A stretch of 47,356 nucleotides of DNA from Chloroflexota bacterium (GCA_025966365.1 JAICWV010000009.1:1-47356); one strand, 5' to 3'. Positions 1-9,173 are shown, counted from the stretch's first letter. The notes: generated by a model from the sequence alone, not told the origin. Made by a program: numbers and translations.

Positions 1-644
1 GCTGATTCAAAGCTGTCCAGGCTGGAGAGATTGGTCGGCACCCCCGGCTGCCAGACTCCCAGATACGCTCCACTTGAGGGAATCGCCAATCCACTTCCTC
101 CCGCACCCACCGTTGCCGTTGGACTCGGGGTGCTCGTCGCCGTTGCCGTCGGCACCGGGGTGTTCGTCGCCGGCGGCGTCGGCGTATTCGTGGGGACGCT
201 GGTGGGTGTCGAGGTTGGTGCCTGCGTGGCAGTCGGCACGGCAGTCGACGTGGGCGCTGTCGTGGACGTGGGCACTACCGTGGACGTGGGAACTGCGGTC
301 GGCTGAGATACGGTGGAAAAGCTGGTGTTCAGTACAACTGAGTTGCCAATCTGAACGCTCACAGAGTGATTGCCGGGGACATCGGCGGGGACCACAAAGT
401 CCGTCGAAAAGTTCCCGGAAGGCGGAAGCGCGAACGTCGCGAGCACCGTTCCCTGGTCCCACACCAGCTCGGCGACCGTCGACTTGTAGCCGTTCAGTTT
501 GCCCTGGGCCTGGTCCAATAAGCCAGGTGGTCCGGCGGAAGGCGCCAGGCTGAGCCACTGCGATGATGCCCTGGCATTCGTGCCGGGTATCGTCGCCAGA
601 CCTAACGCAATTACTACTACCGAGACTATCTTCTTCCGCCACAT
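1..644 (-). CDS. Secreted protein with Ig-like domain and Thr/Pro-rich linker (3' end outside window)
   Basis: The gene runs off the left edge, so the C-terminus is missing. It starts with [17 protein letters not shown], a signal peptide. A domain of about 90 residues follows, with the pattern [11 protein letters not shown] ... [13 protein letters not shown], which resembles IPT/TIG-type Ig-like domains. A linker of about 70 residues made of [19 protein letters not shown]-like units comes next, then the beginning of another domain ([20 protein letters not shown]). That last stretch resembles the start of GH26-type glycoside hydrolase domains in Chloroflexota, but only about 20 residues are visible, so this is weak. 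The start is fixed by a strong Shine-Dalgarno sequence (AGGAGGAG, complement of 651-658) 7 nt upstream. Likely exported and surface-associated; substrate unknown. Confidence 0.8.
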   Translation of the reverse strand, partial: MWRKKIVSVVVIALGLATIPGTNARASSQWLSLAPSAGPPGLLDQAQGKLNGYKSTVAELVWDQGTVLATFALPPSGNFSTDFVVPADVPGNHSVSVQIGNSVVLNTSFSTVSQPTAVPTSTVVPTSTTAPTSTAVPTATQAPTSTPTSVPTNTPTPPATNTPVPTATATSTPSPTATVGAGGSGLAIPSSGAYLGVWQPGVPTNLSSLDSFES

Positions 645-965
645 CGTCGCTCTCCTCCTGTGTTACCGACAGGCGGAAACGACGCGCAGTGGAATACCAC
701 TTCGGCGGCCCGGCTAACTCAGAGAGTCCCGTGGCTGTGCGTCCCCGCCTCACGGTGGGTTTGCCTTTATCGGTGGGTCGTGGCCAGTCTATTCGGGTGC
801 TTCGGAGAGGGACAGGGACCAGAGTCATGCGCGCGGCATGACTTTCCGCCCGTGGCTCGTGGTCTATGTCTGGTTCCCGGCCGCGACCTCTGCGGCCATG
901 GCCGGCGTGGAACTGCGCGCTGCCTGGAATCGCCTATACTGTGTAACTAACTGCGCGTCATACAG
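645..965. other. Intergenic region between divergent genes
   Basis: About 320 bp between a leftward secreted-protein gene and a rightward beta-propeller gene. It must hold both promoters. Apart from the Shine-Dalgarno sequence of the leftward gene at its left edge, I see no convincing gene, RNA or operator here; the open frames are short and unlike known proteins. Confidence 0.5.
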
Positions 966-1970
966 ATGAGGAGCCCACCTACGCCAGCACGTCTCTATAT
1001 CGCGGGCGGTCAGCAGCGGGAAGCGCGTTCTCTCGGGGCCACCGGCACAGACTGGCGAGGCTACCATCGGGGACTGGTCGTGGAAGTCGATACGGAATCG
1101 CGCGCTGCGCGGGCTCGGCTTTCATACGCATCTCCCCCCGACGTGTGCGCGGACGAGGATCCGGAGATACTCTTTCAATCCGGCACGATTGCAAATGACC
1201 GCCTGTACATCTGTACCGGGACCGAAGTCCTTACCTTCTCGGTGCCCGAGTTCGATCGGATTGGATACATTTCCCTCCCATGGTTCAACGACGTACATCA
1301 CGTGACACCCGGACCGAACGGGACGCTTCTGGTCGCCAATGCCGGGCTCGAAATGGTGCTGGAAATGACCCCGGCCGGAGAGGTTCTGCACATCTGGAAC
1401 GCGCTGGGAGAAGATCCATGGGAACGCTTCTCTCTGACCACTGACTACCGAAAGATTGCTAGCACAAAACCGCATCGATCGCATCCCAACTATCTCTTTC
1501 ACCTCGGTAACGATATATGGGCGACAAGGTTTCAGCAGGGAGACGCTGTCTGCCTGACGGACCCATCGAAACGCATCCAGGTCAGCAACGAGCGGATCCA
1601 CGATGGGGTCGTCCACGAGGGCCGTATTTACTTCACCACGGTGGATGGGACAGTGGTGGTCGTCGACGCACAAACGCTGGAGCGCGTTGAGGAAATCCGT
1701 CTCGCGTCCATGCATCCGCACGACACCCTCCTCGGATGGTGCCGCGGCATCTATATCGACGGTGATCGCATGTGGGTGGGCTTCTCGCGCATTCGGCCTA
1801 CCAAAGTGCGAGAGAACGTGGGCTGGATTATGCGCGGGTTTCGCCAGGTACGTGGAACGCACGTTAGCTGCTACGACCTGAAACGTCGCGTCTGCATCGC
1901 GGAGATCGAGCTAGAGCCCGTCGGGTTGAACGCGGTGTTCGGGATTTTTCCTGCGCCCATCGACGCCTGA
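966..1970 (+). CDS. Beta-propeller-like hypothetical protein
   Basis: 334 residues, no signal peptide or membrane segment. The sequence is a series of short beta-strand repeats of the form 'G-x-(I/L)-Y-(I/F)-(T/C)-T' and 'D-x-x-T-(L/G)-x-x-V', for example RLYICTGTEVLTF, GTLLVANAGLEMV and GRIYFTTVDGTVVVVD. This is typical of NHL/SMP-30/WD-like propellers. A closing WCRGIYIDGDRMWVGFSR repeat supports a complete fold. In-frame stop TAA at 948 leaves little room for an earlier start; no clear Shine-Dalgarno is seen. It lies next to a sugar-transferase operon, and similar propellers occur in such loci, but no catalytic function can be assigned. Confidence 0.7.
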   Translation: MRSPPTPARLYIAGGQQREARSLGATGTDWRGYHRGLVVEVDTESRAARARLSYASPPDVCADEDPEILFQSGTIANDRLYICTGTEVLTFSVPEFDRIGYISLPWFNDVHHVTPGPNGTLLVANAGLEMVLEMTPAGEVLHIWNALGEDPWERFSLTTDYRKIASTKPHRSHPNYLFHLGNDIWATRFQQGDAVCLTDPSKRIQVSNERIHDGVVHEGRIYFTTVDGTVVVVDAQTLERVEEIRLASMHPHDTLLGWCRGIYIDGDRMWVGFSRIRPTKVRENVGWIMRGFRQVRGTHVSCYDLKRRVCIAEIELEPVGLNAVFGIFPAPIDA

Positions 1971-2053
1971 CTCAGCTTCGGCTCGCCGGTGACGAGCAGA
2001 ATAGTCGGTGCGTGCAGAATCCGGCTCGAGCAGCCCCTGGACGTGAGGCGCCC

Positions 2054-2821
2054 TCACCGCGGCCTCATCCAGAGATAGACAGCCCGGTAGCGATGACTGG
2101 TGACGCCCTGGGTGCTTCTCAAGACAGCGTTGAGACGCGTGCCGGGCTTCGCTCGCACGGTATGACGCACCTGCCAGTGTTGTCCGGGGGACAGACGTAA
2201 AGACCACTGCTTGAGGCGGCGCCCGCCGACCGACAGCCTGAGGCTGTAGCGCCTGGCCTCGTGCTCGTGGCTGATAACGCCGATCCGGACCACTCCCGCC
2301 CGCGGTCCGGGCACCATCCATAGCTGCGTAAAACCCGGGTGCTTCGCCTGCTGCGCGCTCACCACGTCGAGCGTTATCGCGGCCGCGCCGATTGCCAGCG
2401 CGATCAGGAAAACGAGCACCGCGCCCAACCCCACCCGGGGAATGCGCGGTCCCGACGGGCGAAGTCGCCAGATAGCAAGTAACGATGCAACGATGGTGAT
2501 CCCGGCCAGAGCAACCCCCCAGACAGACCGGCTCAGTGGCATAAATTGGCTGATGATCAGCCCGCAAAGCGCGCACACCGCGATACTGAGCCCCAAGGTG
2601 AGGGCCACGCGATCGGAGCCTCGCATGGAAGCGCCATTGCCTGACTCATCCGCCGACGAAGGGAAGAGAGCCGCACATATCGCGTACCCGGGCAAGACAA
2701 ACACGAGCAGCGCGGCGAGAGGCACGGTAAGGACGGGCACGTGAGCGTTCAGGATGGCCATCGCGGCTGCCAGCGCAGCGACGGCCGCGATCGCCAGAAG
2801 TTCCAGACCGTTCAGTCGCAC
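2054..2821 (-). CDS. DUF1616-type membrane protein
   Basis: 255 residues. Four hydrophobic segments at about residues 8-25, 29-50, 72-92 and 97-115 plus one at about 130-152 are followed by a predicted extracytoplasmic domain of about 100 residues rich in Arg and beta-strands (RYSLRLSVGGRRLKQWSLRL, HRYRAVYLW). This arrangement, with the LLVFVLPGYAICAALFP motif in an early helix, matches the DUF1616 family, which is common in polysaccharide loci and of unknown function. Its start overlaps the end of the upstream GT4 gene by 10 bp, so it is the last gene of the GT2-GT4-GT4-DUF1616 operon and probably translationally coupled. It may act in export or surface assembly of the glycan; that is inference. 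Confidence 0.75.
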   Translation of the reverse strand: MRLNGLELLAIAAVAALAAAMAILNAHVPVLTVPLAALLVFVLPGYAICAALFPSSADESGNGASMRGSDRVALTLGLSIAVCALCGLIISQFMPLSRSVWGVALAGITIVASLLAIWRLRPSGPRIPRVGLGAVLVFLIALAIGAAAITLDVVSAQQAKHPGFTQLWMVPGPRAGVVRIGVISHEHEARRYSLRLSVGGRRLKQWSLRLSPGQHWQVRHTVRAKPGTRLNAVLRSTQGVTSHRYRAVYLWMRPR

Positions 2822-4065
2822 TGCGTTCCCCCATTTCCAGGCCGCGGCGAAAGCATTTCTCGGTAGGTATCCTCAAAGCACGGCACCACAACGCCGGCAG
2901 AATACTGCTCGACGTGCCGTAGCGCCGCCGCGCCCATCCGGTCCCTGAGCGCCGGGTCGGACAGGAGACAGTCGATGGCCTGCACCAAGTCGCGTGCATT
3001 CCCCGGCTCCACAAGCAGCCCCGTCTCTCCATCTCGAACCACCTCCGGGAGACCGCCGATCCGCGATGCGATCACCGGACGGCCGGCCGACATTGCCTCG
3101 AGCGCCACCATCCCGAATGTCTCCCGAACCAGCGAGGGAACGACCGCCACCGTGCTCCGCCTCCAGGCCTCCATGACAGCGGCGTGCGGCCAGTTCTTCA
3201 GTACGCGCACTCCCGGCGGGAGTTCGGTCGTGCGCAGCGGAGACTCGGCTGTGTCGTAGCCAATAAGGACCAGTGGTGGTGGCGACTGAAGCATGCTGTA
3301 CGCTTCCAGCAATACGTCCACCCCCTTATACGCACCCAGCGCCCCGGCGAAAAGCAAGAAGTCTCCCTCCGGCAGCTGGGCTACATAGGAGTCGGTAGGC
3401 GTGCCCGCGACCGTGTCGGGAAGAAAGTTGGGGATGATCCGGTATGGAAGCCGCAGCGAGTCGAGTTGATTGCCGGTCACGGTGGCCAGGCTGACAGGCA
3501 GAAACAGATCGACGAGACGACGCTCGACGAGATTCATGCCCCAGTTGGCCCCGGCAGTGATCGATCCTTTCAGGCGGCCATAGTGCGCAGATGCGCACCG
3601 CAGGCACTTGACGGGTCCCGGCCCGTCGCAAAGCTCACCCTCGTACAGCAGTTTCTTGGTGGCACAGACGAAGCTGTAATCGTGCAGGCTCAAGGCAAGT
3701 TTCGCTCCGCTCCAGTGCTTGATCGGGAGAAAAGAGTGCACCAGCCAATTGTGCGCGTGAACGATCTGGGGTTTCTCATGGGCGACAACCTGTCTGATGC
3801 CGATGGAGAGCTCGGGATCCGGCAGAGGCGGCGCGTGGCTCCGGCCATTGGCCCCGTAGAGTCCCGGCATCCGCTGCGCCGTACTTCGCAGGCGATAGAC
3901 CTGCACGCCGTCCATCACTTCACGCACCGGAAGCTCTGGCGTTCCAATCGTGATAACCGACACGCGGTGGCCGCGGGCCGCGAGTTCGGTGCTCAGGTTC
4001 CGCACCACCTGTTCTTCGCCCCCGATGAACGGAGGATAGAACTGGGTGAGCATTACGACTCTCAC
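2812..4065 (-). CDS. GT4-family glycosyltransferase
   Basis: 417 residues with the GT-B architecture of family 4. The N-terminal half opens with MRVVMLTQFYPPFIGGEEQ (acceptor-side Rossmann domain with the glycine-rich turn). The C-terminal half contains FAGALGAYKGVDVLLEAY and the nucleotide-sugar binding E-x7-E region RETFGMVALEAMSAGRPVIA. A Cys cluster (C-x11-C-x8-C-x2-C region around residues 134-157) is unusual for GT4 and could bind a metal. It overlaps the upstream GT4 by 4 bp (ATGA) and the downstream DUF1616 gene by 10 bp. It would transfer a sugar from an activated donor in assembly of an exopolysaccharide or cell-surface glycan; donor and acceptor are not evident. Confidence 0.88.
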   Translation of the reverse strand: MRVVMLTQFYPPFIGGEEQVVRNLSTELAARGHRVSVITIGTPELPVREVMDGVQVYRLRSTAQRMPGLYGANGRSHAPPLPDPELSIGIRQVVAHEKPQIVHAHNWLVHSFLPIKHWSGAKLALSLHDYSFVCATKKLLYEGELCDGPGPVKCLRCASAHYGRLKGSITAGANWGMNLVERRLVDLFLPVSLATVTGNQLDSLRLPYRIIPNFLPDTVAGTPTDSYVAQLPEGDFLLFAGALGAYKGVDVLLEAYSMLQSPPPLVLIGYDTAESPLRTTELPPGVRVLKNWPHAAVMEAWRRSTVAVVPSLVRETFGMVALEAMSAGRPVIASRIGGLPEVVRDGETGLLVEPGNARDLVQAIDCLLSDPALRDRMGAAALRHVEQYSAGVVVPCFEDTYREMLSPRPGNGGTQCD

Positions 4066-5171
4066 GATGCCCGGACGCCCAGTACGTCCCGATAGACGTC
4101 TGCCAGCTGCGCCGCGCAGTCTTCCCAGGTGGGAAGTATTGTAGAGGGCGGAATCAAGGGATCTGACAGGTTTCGAACGAGTGCCTCTGCGACGTCGACG
4201 GCCGTGCTCCGGAGCGGTATCGAGCGAACGAGTCCCTGATCCGCCAGTTCGGCCAGACCCGAGGTGTGTGTCACCAGCACCGGACGACCGGCGGATAGGG
4301 CCTCCATTACCGAGATGGGATGAGCCTCATAGTCACTGAGAAGCGTCACCAATGTGGCGCGCCTGAAGGCCTCGGCCATTCCTTGTCGATGGCTGGGGTC
4401 AATGCTTCCGATCTCGACGACTGGCCCGATGCCCAGATTATCTGCCCGGCTCCGAAGACTGTCCGCTTCCGGCCCACTGCCGAGAATCTGGAGGCGGGCG
4501 GACGGAACCTGCCGGACGACTTCGGGCATCGCGTCTATCACCCGGTGGTGTCCCTTGTAACGCTCCAGCCGGCCGACGGACAGGATCAGCGGCGCCGCTG
4601 CGGAACTGCCCGTACTCTCAGCACTTTGAGGAGCGATTGAGGAACCGTTCGGGACCACTACAAACCGATCCCTGGGTAGGCGGAGCCGCCGAGCGAAGAA
4701 CTCGGACTCGAAGCGAGACACGCCGATAAGGCGAGATGCGCGGGCGAGCAGGGGGCGAATCGCGGCCTGCTGGAGGGACCGTCCCGCGTTGCGCAATCGA
4801 GAGGAGTGGCCGCCGCTGTGAAAGGTAACCACAAATGGAGTGCCCGACCGCAGAGCAGAGGCCATCGCGATCACCGGCACCGCCGTGTTGTACCCCTGGC
4901 AGTGCACGATGTCCCAATCACCTGATTTCACCTTGCCATAGATGCCTGGGGCGACATAGTAGTCACGGCCTCGCGGCCAGGCGCGCACTCGCAGGGTTCG
5001 CACGCCCTCGGACCATTCCTCGGCAGGAAGTGATCCTTCGGTGTCGGTCGAGAGGATAGTGACCCTGTGCCCCATATCGGAGAGGCGCCGCGACACTTCG
5101 TGGATGTGGGTCTCGATGCCCCCCATGTGCGGGAACGACCGAGCGGACACCATGAGGATGTTGTAGCTCAT
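4062..5171 (-). CDS. GT4-family glycosyltransferase
   Basis: 369 residues, GT-B fold. The start SYNILMVSARSFPHMGGIETH is the typical N-terminal strand and Gly-rich loop. The donor-site domain has ILSVGRLERYKGHHRVIDAM and the E-x7-E-type motif DYEAHPISVMEALSAGRPV. Length is normal for the family. It sits 31 bp downstream of a GT2 gene and overlaps the next GT4 by 4 bp (ATGA), so all are one transcription unit. The two GT4 proteins are clearly different in sequence, so they are not a recent tandem duplication and probably add different sugars. Confidence 0.88.
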   Translation of the reverse strand: MSYNILMVSARSFPHMGGIETHIHEVSRRLSDMGHRVTILSTDTEGSLPAEEWSEGVRTLRVRAWPRGRDYYVAPGIYGKVKSGDWDIVHCQGYNTAVPVIAMASALRSGTPFVVTFHSGGHSSRLRNAGRSLQQAAIRPLLARASRLIGVSRFESEFFARRLRLPRDRFVVVPNGSSIAPQSAESTGSSAAAPLILSVGRLERYKGHHRVIDAMPEVVRQVPSARLQILGSGPEADSLRSRADNLGIGPVVEIGSIDPSHRQGMAEAFRRATLVTLLSDYEAHPISVMEALSAGRPVLVTHTSGLAELADQGLVRSIPLRSTAVDVAEALVRNLSDPLIPPSTILPTWEDCAAQLADVYRDVLGVRAS

Positions 5172-5202
5172 AAACGCGCAGGACCAGAGGGTGTCCTCCC
5201 GG

Positions 5203-6150
5203 CTACGCTGCCAGGCGAACTCGCCCCACTAGCTTGGCAAGCCCGTACCCGAAGGACGTACAGATAAGGCCTGCGGGGATAACCGCAGCCCGTACAATTC
5301 CACTTCGATCTCCGCGCACACTCGCCATTGTATGCCGGATGACGCCGGACGGAAGGGTACGGAAGGTGTATGCGCGTTCAGTGGACAGCGCGCTCCCCGC
5401 GCCCACCAGTTCTGCGATTGCGGCCTTCGACGTTCCTTCTCCCATGCACCGGGAGAAAAAATACTTGATCGTCCTCCGGCGCTCGTGCACGCGATGCGAG
5501 ACTCGAGCTGCCGGGTGGTAGATGACCTTTCCCAATGCGCCTGCTCGCACGCACAACTCCGTCTCCTCGCATCCGGTCGGCGTGAGTCCCACGCGTCCAA
5601 TCCCACTCTGGAAACCACCCAGATCGACCAGGACCGATCGCAGAAAGGACATGTTGCAGCCGATCAGGTTCCGTACTTCGGAGGTGGTCTCCGGCATGCC
5701 CCGGTAGCTGCATCCCACCACCCAGTCGAATTCGGATGGGAACCAGGACGGACGCATAGCTCCCGGCCACTCGGGGACGATTGCTCCCCCGACAGCCACC
5801 ACATCCTGCGCAGCGTATGGAGCCAGCACCTCCTCGATCCAGTGCTCGTCCGCGACGGCATCGTCGTCCAGAAACGCGACGATGCGGGATCGTGCTTCCT
5901 CGATGCCTCGGTTTCTTGCCTGCGACAAGCCGGGGCTGGCACCGTTCTCAACGGCGGTCACCCAGGGATGGGTGGCGCGAACCAGCTGCAACACACCGGG
6001 ATTGTGATCGACGACGACGATGACTTCTGCTGGAGGCACCGACTGGCGCTGAAGCGACGCCAGCGCGGCGCCGAGGTCCTCCCATCGTTCGTTGGAATAG
6101 GTGCAAATAACTACGGATACTTCCCCCGACAATTCATCCCCTCTGCTCAC
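5203..6150 (-). CDS. GT2-family glycosyltransferase
   Basis: 315 residues. GT-A fold signatures: SVVICTYSNERWEDLGAALA at the N-terminus, the DDDA (DXD-type) metal and nucleotide-sugar motif near residue 95, and the acceptor-loop motif GCEETELCVRAG near residue 195. A weak hydrophobic C-terminal stretch (PAGLICTSFGYGLAKLVG) may anchor it to the membrane. It is the first gene of the glycan operon; the nitronate monooxygenase ends 29 bp upstream on the same strand, so read-through from that gene is possible. Predicted to use an NDP-sugar; substrates unknown. Confidence 0.87.
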   Translation of the reverse strand: MSRGDELSGEVSVVICTYSNERWEDLGAALASLQRQSVPPAEVIVVVDHNPGVLQLVRATHPWVTAVENGASPGLSQARNRGIEEARSRIVAFLDDDAVADEHWIEEVLAPYAAQDVVAVGGAIVPEWPGAMRPSWFPSEFDWVVGCSYRGMPETTSEVRNLIGCNMSFLRSVLVDLGGFQSGIGRVGLTPTGCEETELCVRAGALGKVIYHPAARVSHRVHERRRTIKYFFSRCMGEGTSKAAIAELVGAGSALSTERAYTFRTLPSGVIRHTMASVRGDRSGIVRAAVIPAGLICTSFGYGLAKLVGRVRLAA

Positions 6151-6179
6151 AGTCCGAACGCGACCGTTCCTACCCTATC

Positions 6180-7241
6180 CTAACGAAAGTGGCTCCGAGA
6201 CAGGCGTTCTCCGGCCACCTTGAGCGCGCCGCGGGCATCCCGCGCGAGCTCTCTGACGAGATCCGCCGCCGGCAGGGGGCGGGCCAGCTCGTGCGTCTGG
6301 CCGGCCCACAGATTGACCACGTCTTCATCCCCCTCCTCGCGGCCCCGCGCGCGCAGAGGAGCGGTGAGGTGGTGGACCTCGGGATAGGCAACCGGGGCGT
6401 CCAAGTCGTAGTCGCGCATGAACCGGTTTACCACGCCTCGCGCCGACCGGCCGCTGAACGCGCGGGTGAGACTGGTCGGCCGCGAGGACGCCAACGCCGC
6501 GCGATGCACCTCGGAAGTCCCGGCCTCCGGACAGCGCATGAAGGCCGTGCCAAGCTGCGCGGCTGCGGCACCGGCGGCAAGGACGGCGGCGACCGCCCCA
6601 CCCGTGCTGATGCCCCCCGCGGCGACAAGGGGAATGCGGACGCGGGCGCCGGCAAGCTGAACCAGTGCCAGAACGCTGTAATCGGATGCTCCCTTTCCAT
6701 CCACAAAGAACCCGCGATGGCCGCCGGCCTCCAGCCCCTGGACAACCAGAGCCGAGGCCCCCGCTGCCTCCGCCAGCTCCGCCTCCTCGACGTCGGTAAC
6801 CGTGGCCCACGTCTCAGACCCAACCTCTCTCAGCGACGAAATAATCGCTGCCGACGGACAGCCGAAGGTAAAGGACACGAGGGGAACCGGATCGCGCAGG
6901 AGCCTGTCTATCTTCTCCTCGAAGGCATCACGATCGAAGCGTGGCTCTCCCAGATTGACGCCCATTCGCCGGGCCTCCGGTTCCAGACGCGCCGCGTAGC
7001 GCTCCACGGCCTCGCGACCGGCCGGTCCGGGCACCGGGGCAAAGAGATTGACACCGAACGGGCGGCCGGTTAACCCGCGCACAGTCGCGATTTCCTCCGC
7101 CATCACCCGGGGCGAGCGGTAGCCCGCGGCGAGAAAGCCGAGCCCACCCGCCCCCGACACCGCTGCGGCAAGCGCGGGCGTGGACGGCCCTCCGCCGAGC
7201 GGCGCCTGCACGATAGGAATGGGCAATCGATCGAAAATCAC
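6180..7241 (-). CDS. Nitronate monooxygenase (2-nitropropane dioxygenase family)
   Basis: 353 residues, an FMN-dependent TIM-barrel enzyme. Visible family motifs: IPIVQAPLGGGPS at the N-terminus, VQGLEAGGHRG (the His of GGH is the catalytic base in class I enzymes), PLVAAGGIST and AAQLGTAFMRCPEAG (FMN phosphate binding). Length matches the family. It oxidises alkyl nitronates such as propionate 3-nitronate to carbonyl compounds and nitrite, usually as detoxification. It lies between the glycan operon and the four-repeat protein on the same strand; no functional link is obvious. Confidence 0.9.
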   Translation of the reverse strand: MIFDRLPIPIVQAPLGGGPSTPALAAAVSGAGGLGFLAAGYRSPRVMAEEIATVRGLTGRPFGVNLFAPVPGPAGREAVERYAARLEPEARRMGVNLGEPRFDRDAFEEKIDRLLRDPVPLVSFTFGCPSAAIISSLREVGSETWATVTDVEEAELAEAAGASALVVQGLEAGGHRGFFVDGKGASDYSVLALVQLAGARVRIPLVAAGGISTGGAVAAVLAAGAAAAQLGTAFMRCPEAGTSEVHRAALASSRPTSLTRAFSGRSARGVVNRFMRDYDLDAPVAYPEVHHLTAPLRARGREEGDEDVVNLWAGQTHELARPLPAADLVRELARDARGALKVAGERLSRSHFR

Positions 7242-7287
7242 GACCGCTTCCTCTCCTGCCCCGTTCGAACGCGGCAGGATCTGCCTA

Positions 7288-8460
7288 CTATCGCCCTATG
7301 CCCCGGGCGCCCTCATTCCGCCCGCGGCGGGCGCGGGCTTCGGCAGTCAACTGCTGCAGCTCGGACTCGCTGAGCACGCGCACGGTCCGGCGCGCGGTCA
7401 TCTGCTGGCGCTTTTCCCGGTATTGGTAGGACACGGCCAGACCGTGGTCCTGCTCGGCGATGAAGATGCATGAAACGTCGGAGCGCTGCAGCTCATAGCC
7501 CAGGGCGCGCAACAGATCCGAATATCCGTCGGGCATCGGTGGCGGCAGGATAACCGCCGGACGGCGAAAGAAACCGCCGCTGGCCGGCTTGTGGCGGTTC
7601 TCGGGCTTCGGCGCGAGCGCGTCATCGGTGAAATGGGCCCAGCGAAGGCCACCGTGCGAGGAAGACTGATACCGAACCGCGAATCCGTCTGGCATCTCCA
7701 GCACGCATACACGCGCAGCGCCCTGCTCGTCGAGCGCTCGTCCCAGCCCACGGAGCATTTCCTGGTAGGGCAGGTTGGTGCGCTGCAGAATCCACTCCAC
7801 GCTGCCGTTCTGCCCGATGCTCTCTCCGGCTCCGCCCAAGTGCGTACGGAAATAGTCCGACGGCTTGCCTTCCTGTGGAATGCGGCGACGGCGCACAGCG
7901 TCATTCAGTATCTCTTCGATCTCGGTCCGTCCCAGGCTAAGCTGCCGCCTGATCGGCCCACCTCCGTCATTCCCCTCCTGCTCGTAGCGGAGAAGCAGTC
8001 CATCGGATAGCTCGTCGATGATGACGTGACGCGCCCCCACCGAGTCCAGCTCGTAGCCGAGAGCCCGAAAGAAGTCCTGGTGCGTGACGGGCAGGTTTCC
8101 CCACACCCCCGGATGGTGCCGTTTCCCGGAAGGGGGACGGATGCGGCGCATCTCGTCTGCCCGGCGGGACAGCGCCACGCGCGGCAAGTGGTTGACCGAC
8201 ACCTCGACCAGTAGTTGCTTGGGACGCTCGGCGCGGACAAGGAAACCATCCTCGACCTCGACAATCCCGATGGACGAGGTCGTTTCCTCGTCCAGCATCG
8301 AGCCGATCGCTCGAAAAAGCTCCTGATACGACTGGGCGCGCAACGACTCGTCATGCCTCGGTATCGCGGCCTCGCCGCTGCCGGGTACGATCGGCTCAGC
8401 CGTCACCGGAGACGAATTATCGCGCAGCCCGGCGGGCAGCTCCGCCTCGAACGATGCCAT
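7288..8460 (-). CDS. Unnamed protein with four tandem copies of a short domain
   Basis: 390 residues from the chosen start; I do not recognise the family. Four repeats begin near residues 44, 126, 231 and 312, each with the pattern Y/H-(Q/S)-(E/D)-(L/F/M)-(L/F)-R-(A/G)-(I/L)-G-x-x-L followed about 12 residues later by (I/V)-x-E-x-x-D-G-(F/L)-x-V-(R/S). Examples: SYQELFRAIGSMLDE, THQDFFRALGYELDS, PYQEMLRGLGRALDE, GYSDLLRALGYELQR. Each copy thus predicts one helix and a two-stranded hairpin. Basic helices follow repeats 2 and 4. No signal peptide or membrane segment, so cytoplasmic. The start at 8460 is preferred over an upstream ATG because GGAGG lies 8 nt before it and residues upstream are of low-quality composition. 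Confidence 0.75.
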   Translation of the reverse strand: MASFEAELPAGLRDNSSPVTAEPIVPGSGEAAIPRHDESLRAQSYQELFRAIGSMLDEETTSSIGIVEVEDGFLVRAERPKQLLVEVSVNHLPRVALSRRADEMRRIRPPSGKRHHPGVWGNLPVTHQDFFRALGYELDSVGARHVIIDELSDGLLLRYEQEGNDGGGPIRRQLSLGRTEIEEILNDAVRRRRIPQEGKPSDYFRTHLGGAGESIGQNGSVEWILQRTNLPYQEMLRGLGRALDEQGAARVCVLEMPDGFAVRYQSSSHGGLRWAHFTDDALAPKPENRHKPASGGFFRRPAVILPPPMPDGYSDLLRALGYELQRSDVSCIFIAEQDHGLAVSYQYREKRQQMTARRTVRVLSESELQQLTAEARARRGRNEGARGIGR

Positions 8461-8619
8461 CCTCAACCTCCAGTACCGGGACAACCGACCCGGAGTTCTG
8501 AAGCCAGCATATCTCCCTTTTGTTTGCCCGTCAACAGAATTCTGCTCCGGCTTCCGAGCCCGGATAGCCAGGCGCAGCGCTGCTGATCCTTCAGATCGCG
8601 GCACTCCCTGTACTCCGGA

Positions 8620-8651
8620 GGGGAGCCACCATGGTTCCATGGTGGCCCCCC
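8620..8651 (-). terminator. Strong hairpin downstream of the DUF892 gene
   Basis: A 15-bp inverted repeat with one mismatch and a 2-nt loop (GGGGAGCCACCATGG / CCATGGTGGCCCCCC). It lies 18 bp past the stop of the DUF892 gene in its direction of transcription. There is no T-run after it, so it may be a factor-assisted terminator or RNA-stabilising hairpin. Confidence 0.55.
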
Positions 8652-8669
8652 TGTCTGTGGGCCGCTAGC

Positions 8670-9173
8670 TCAGACGCCGGCTCCCGCCAGGGCCTGCTTG
8701 GCCAGTCGGGTCGCGATCTTGTGCGTGGTATGCGCCATCCACTCTTCGTCCTGGAGGTTCTGCTGGAGGAGCGAGGCGACCTCCTGCTGGCCCATGAGCT
8801 GGGCCTTTTCGATCAGCCCCTTATAGGCCGTGATCTCGTAGTGCTCGGTCTTCTCCCCGGCGCCGGTGTCGAACATGGTCAGCATCTGCTTGCTCGGGCT
8901 CTCTTTGCTCGCAAAGTTGTCATGCTCCTGCTTCAGCCCCTGCGCGCCAAAGCAAGTGACCTTTTCAGGCTGCGAGCCGAGAACCTGGAAGGCACGCTCC
9001 AGGCGCTGGACGTGCTCGCGCGTCTGCTGCTGGTGCTTCTCCAGCGCCGAGCGGAATTCCTGATCGTCGACTTCCTGAGCCAGCGTCCCCAGGACGCCTA
9101 CCAGGGTCTGCTCACAGTTGAGCTGGTCACTCAGCTCGTGAAGAAAGAGCTCCTTCGGATTCGTGATGGACAT
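8670..9173 (-). CDS. DUF892 (YciE/YciF-type) ferritin-like protein
   Basis: 167 residues. The N-terminus TNPKELFLHELSDQLNCEQ and the helices EHVQRLERAFQVLG and EKTEHYEITAYKGLIEKA carry the spaced Glu/His residues of the DUF892 ferritin-like four-helix bundle. Such proteins are stress-induced and thought to bind a di-iron centre. Start ATG at 9173 is supported by AGGAGGT 8 nt upstream; an upstream in-frame extension is not homologous. A large hairpin follows the gene. It is adjacent to a UspA gene on the same strand, which fits a general stress role. Confidence 0.88.
   Translation of the reverse strand: MSITNPKELFLHELSDQLNCEQTLVGVLGTLAQEVDDQEFRSALEKHQQQTREHVQRLERAFQVLGSQPEKVTCFGAQGLKQEHDNFASKESPSKQMLTMFDTGAGEKTEHYEITAYKGLIEKAQLMGQQEVASLLQQNLQDEEWMAHTTHKIATRLAKQALAGAGV

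Noticed and set aside
31-306. Val/Gly-rich open frame on the plus strand
   Set aside because: It is the antisense of a Thr/Pro-rich linker ([10 protein letters not shown] type) in the minus-strand secreted-protein gene, which has a signal peptide and a strong ribosome site.
7-828. 273-residue minus-strand frame across the left end
   Set aside because: His/Arg/Ala-rich composition with no signal peptide; it is frame-shadow of the real minus-strand gene starting at 644.
5332-6183. 283-residue plus-strand frame
   Set aside because: Antisense of the GT2 gene, no homology or ribosome site.
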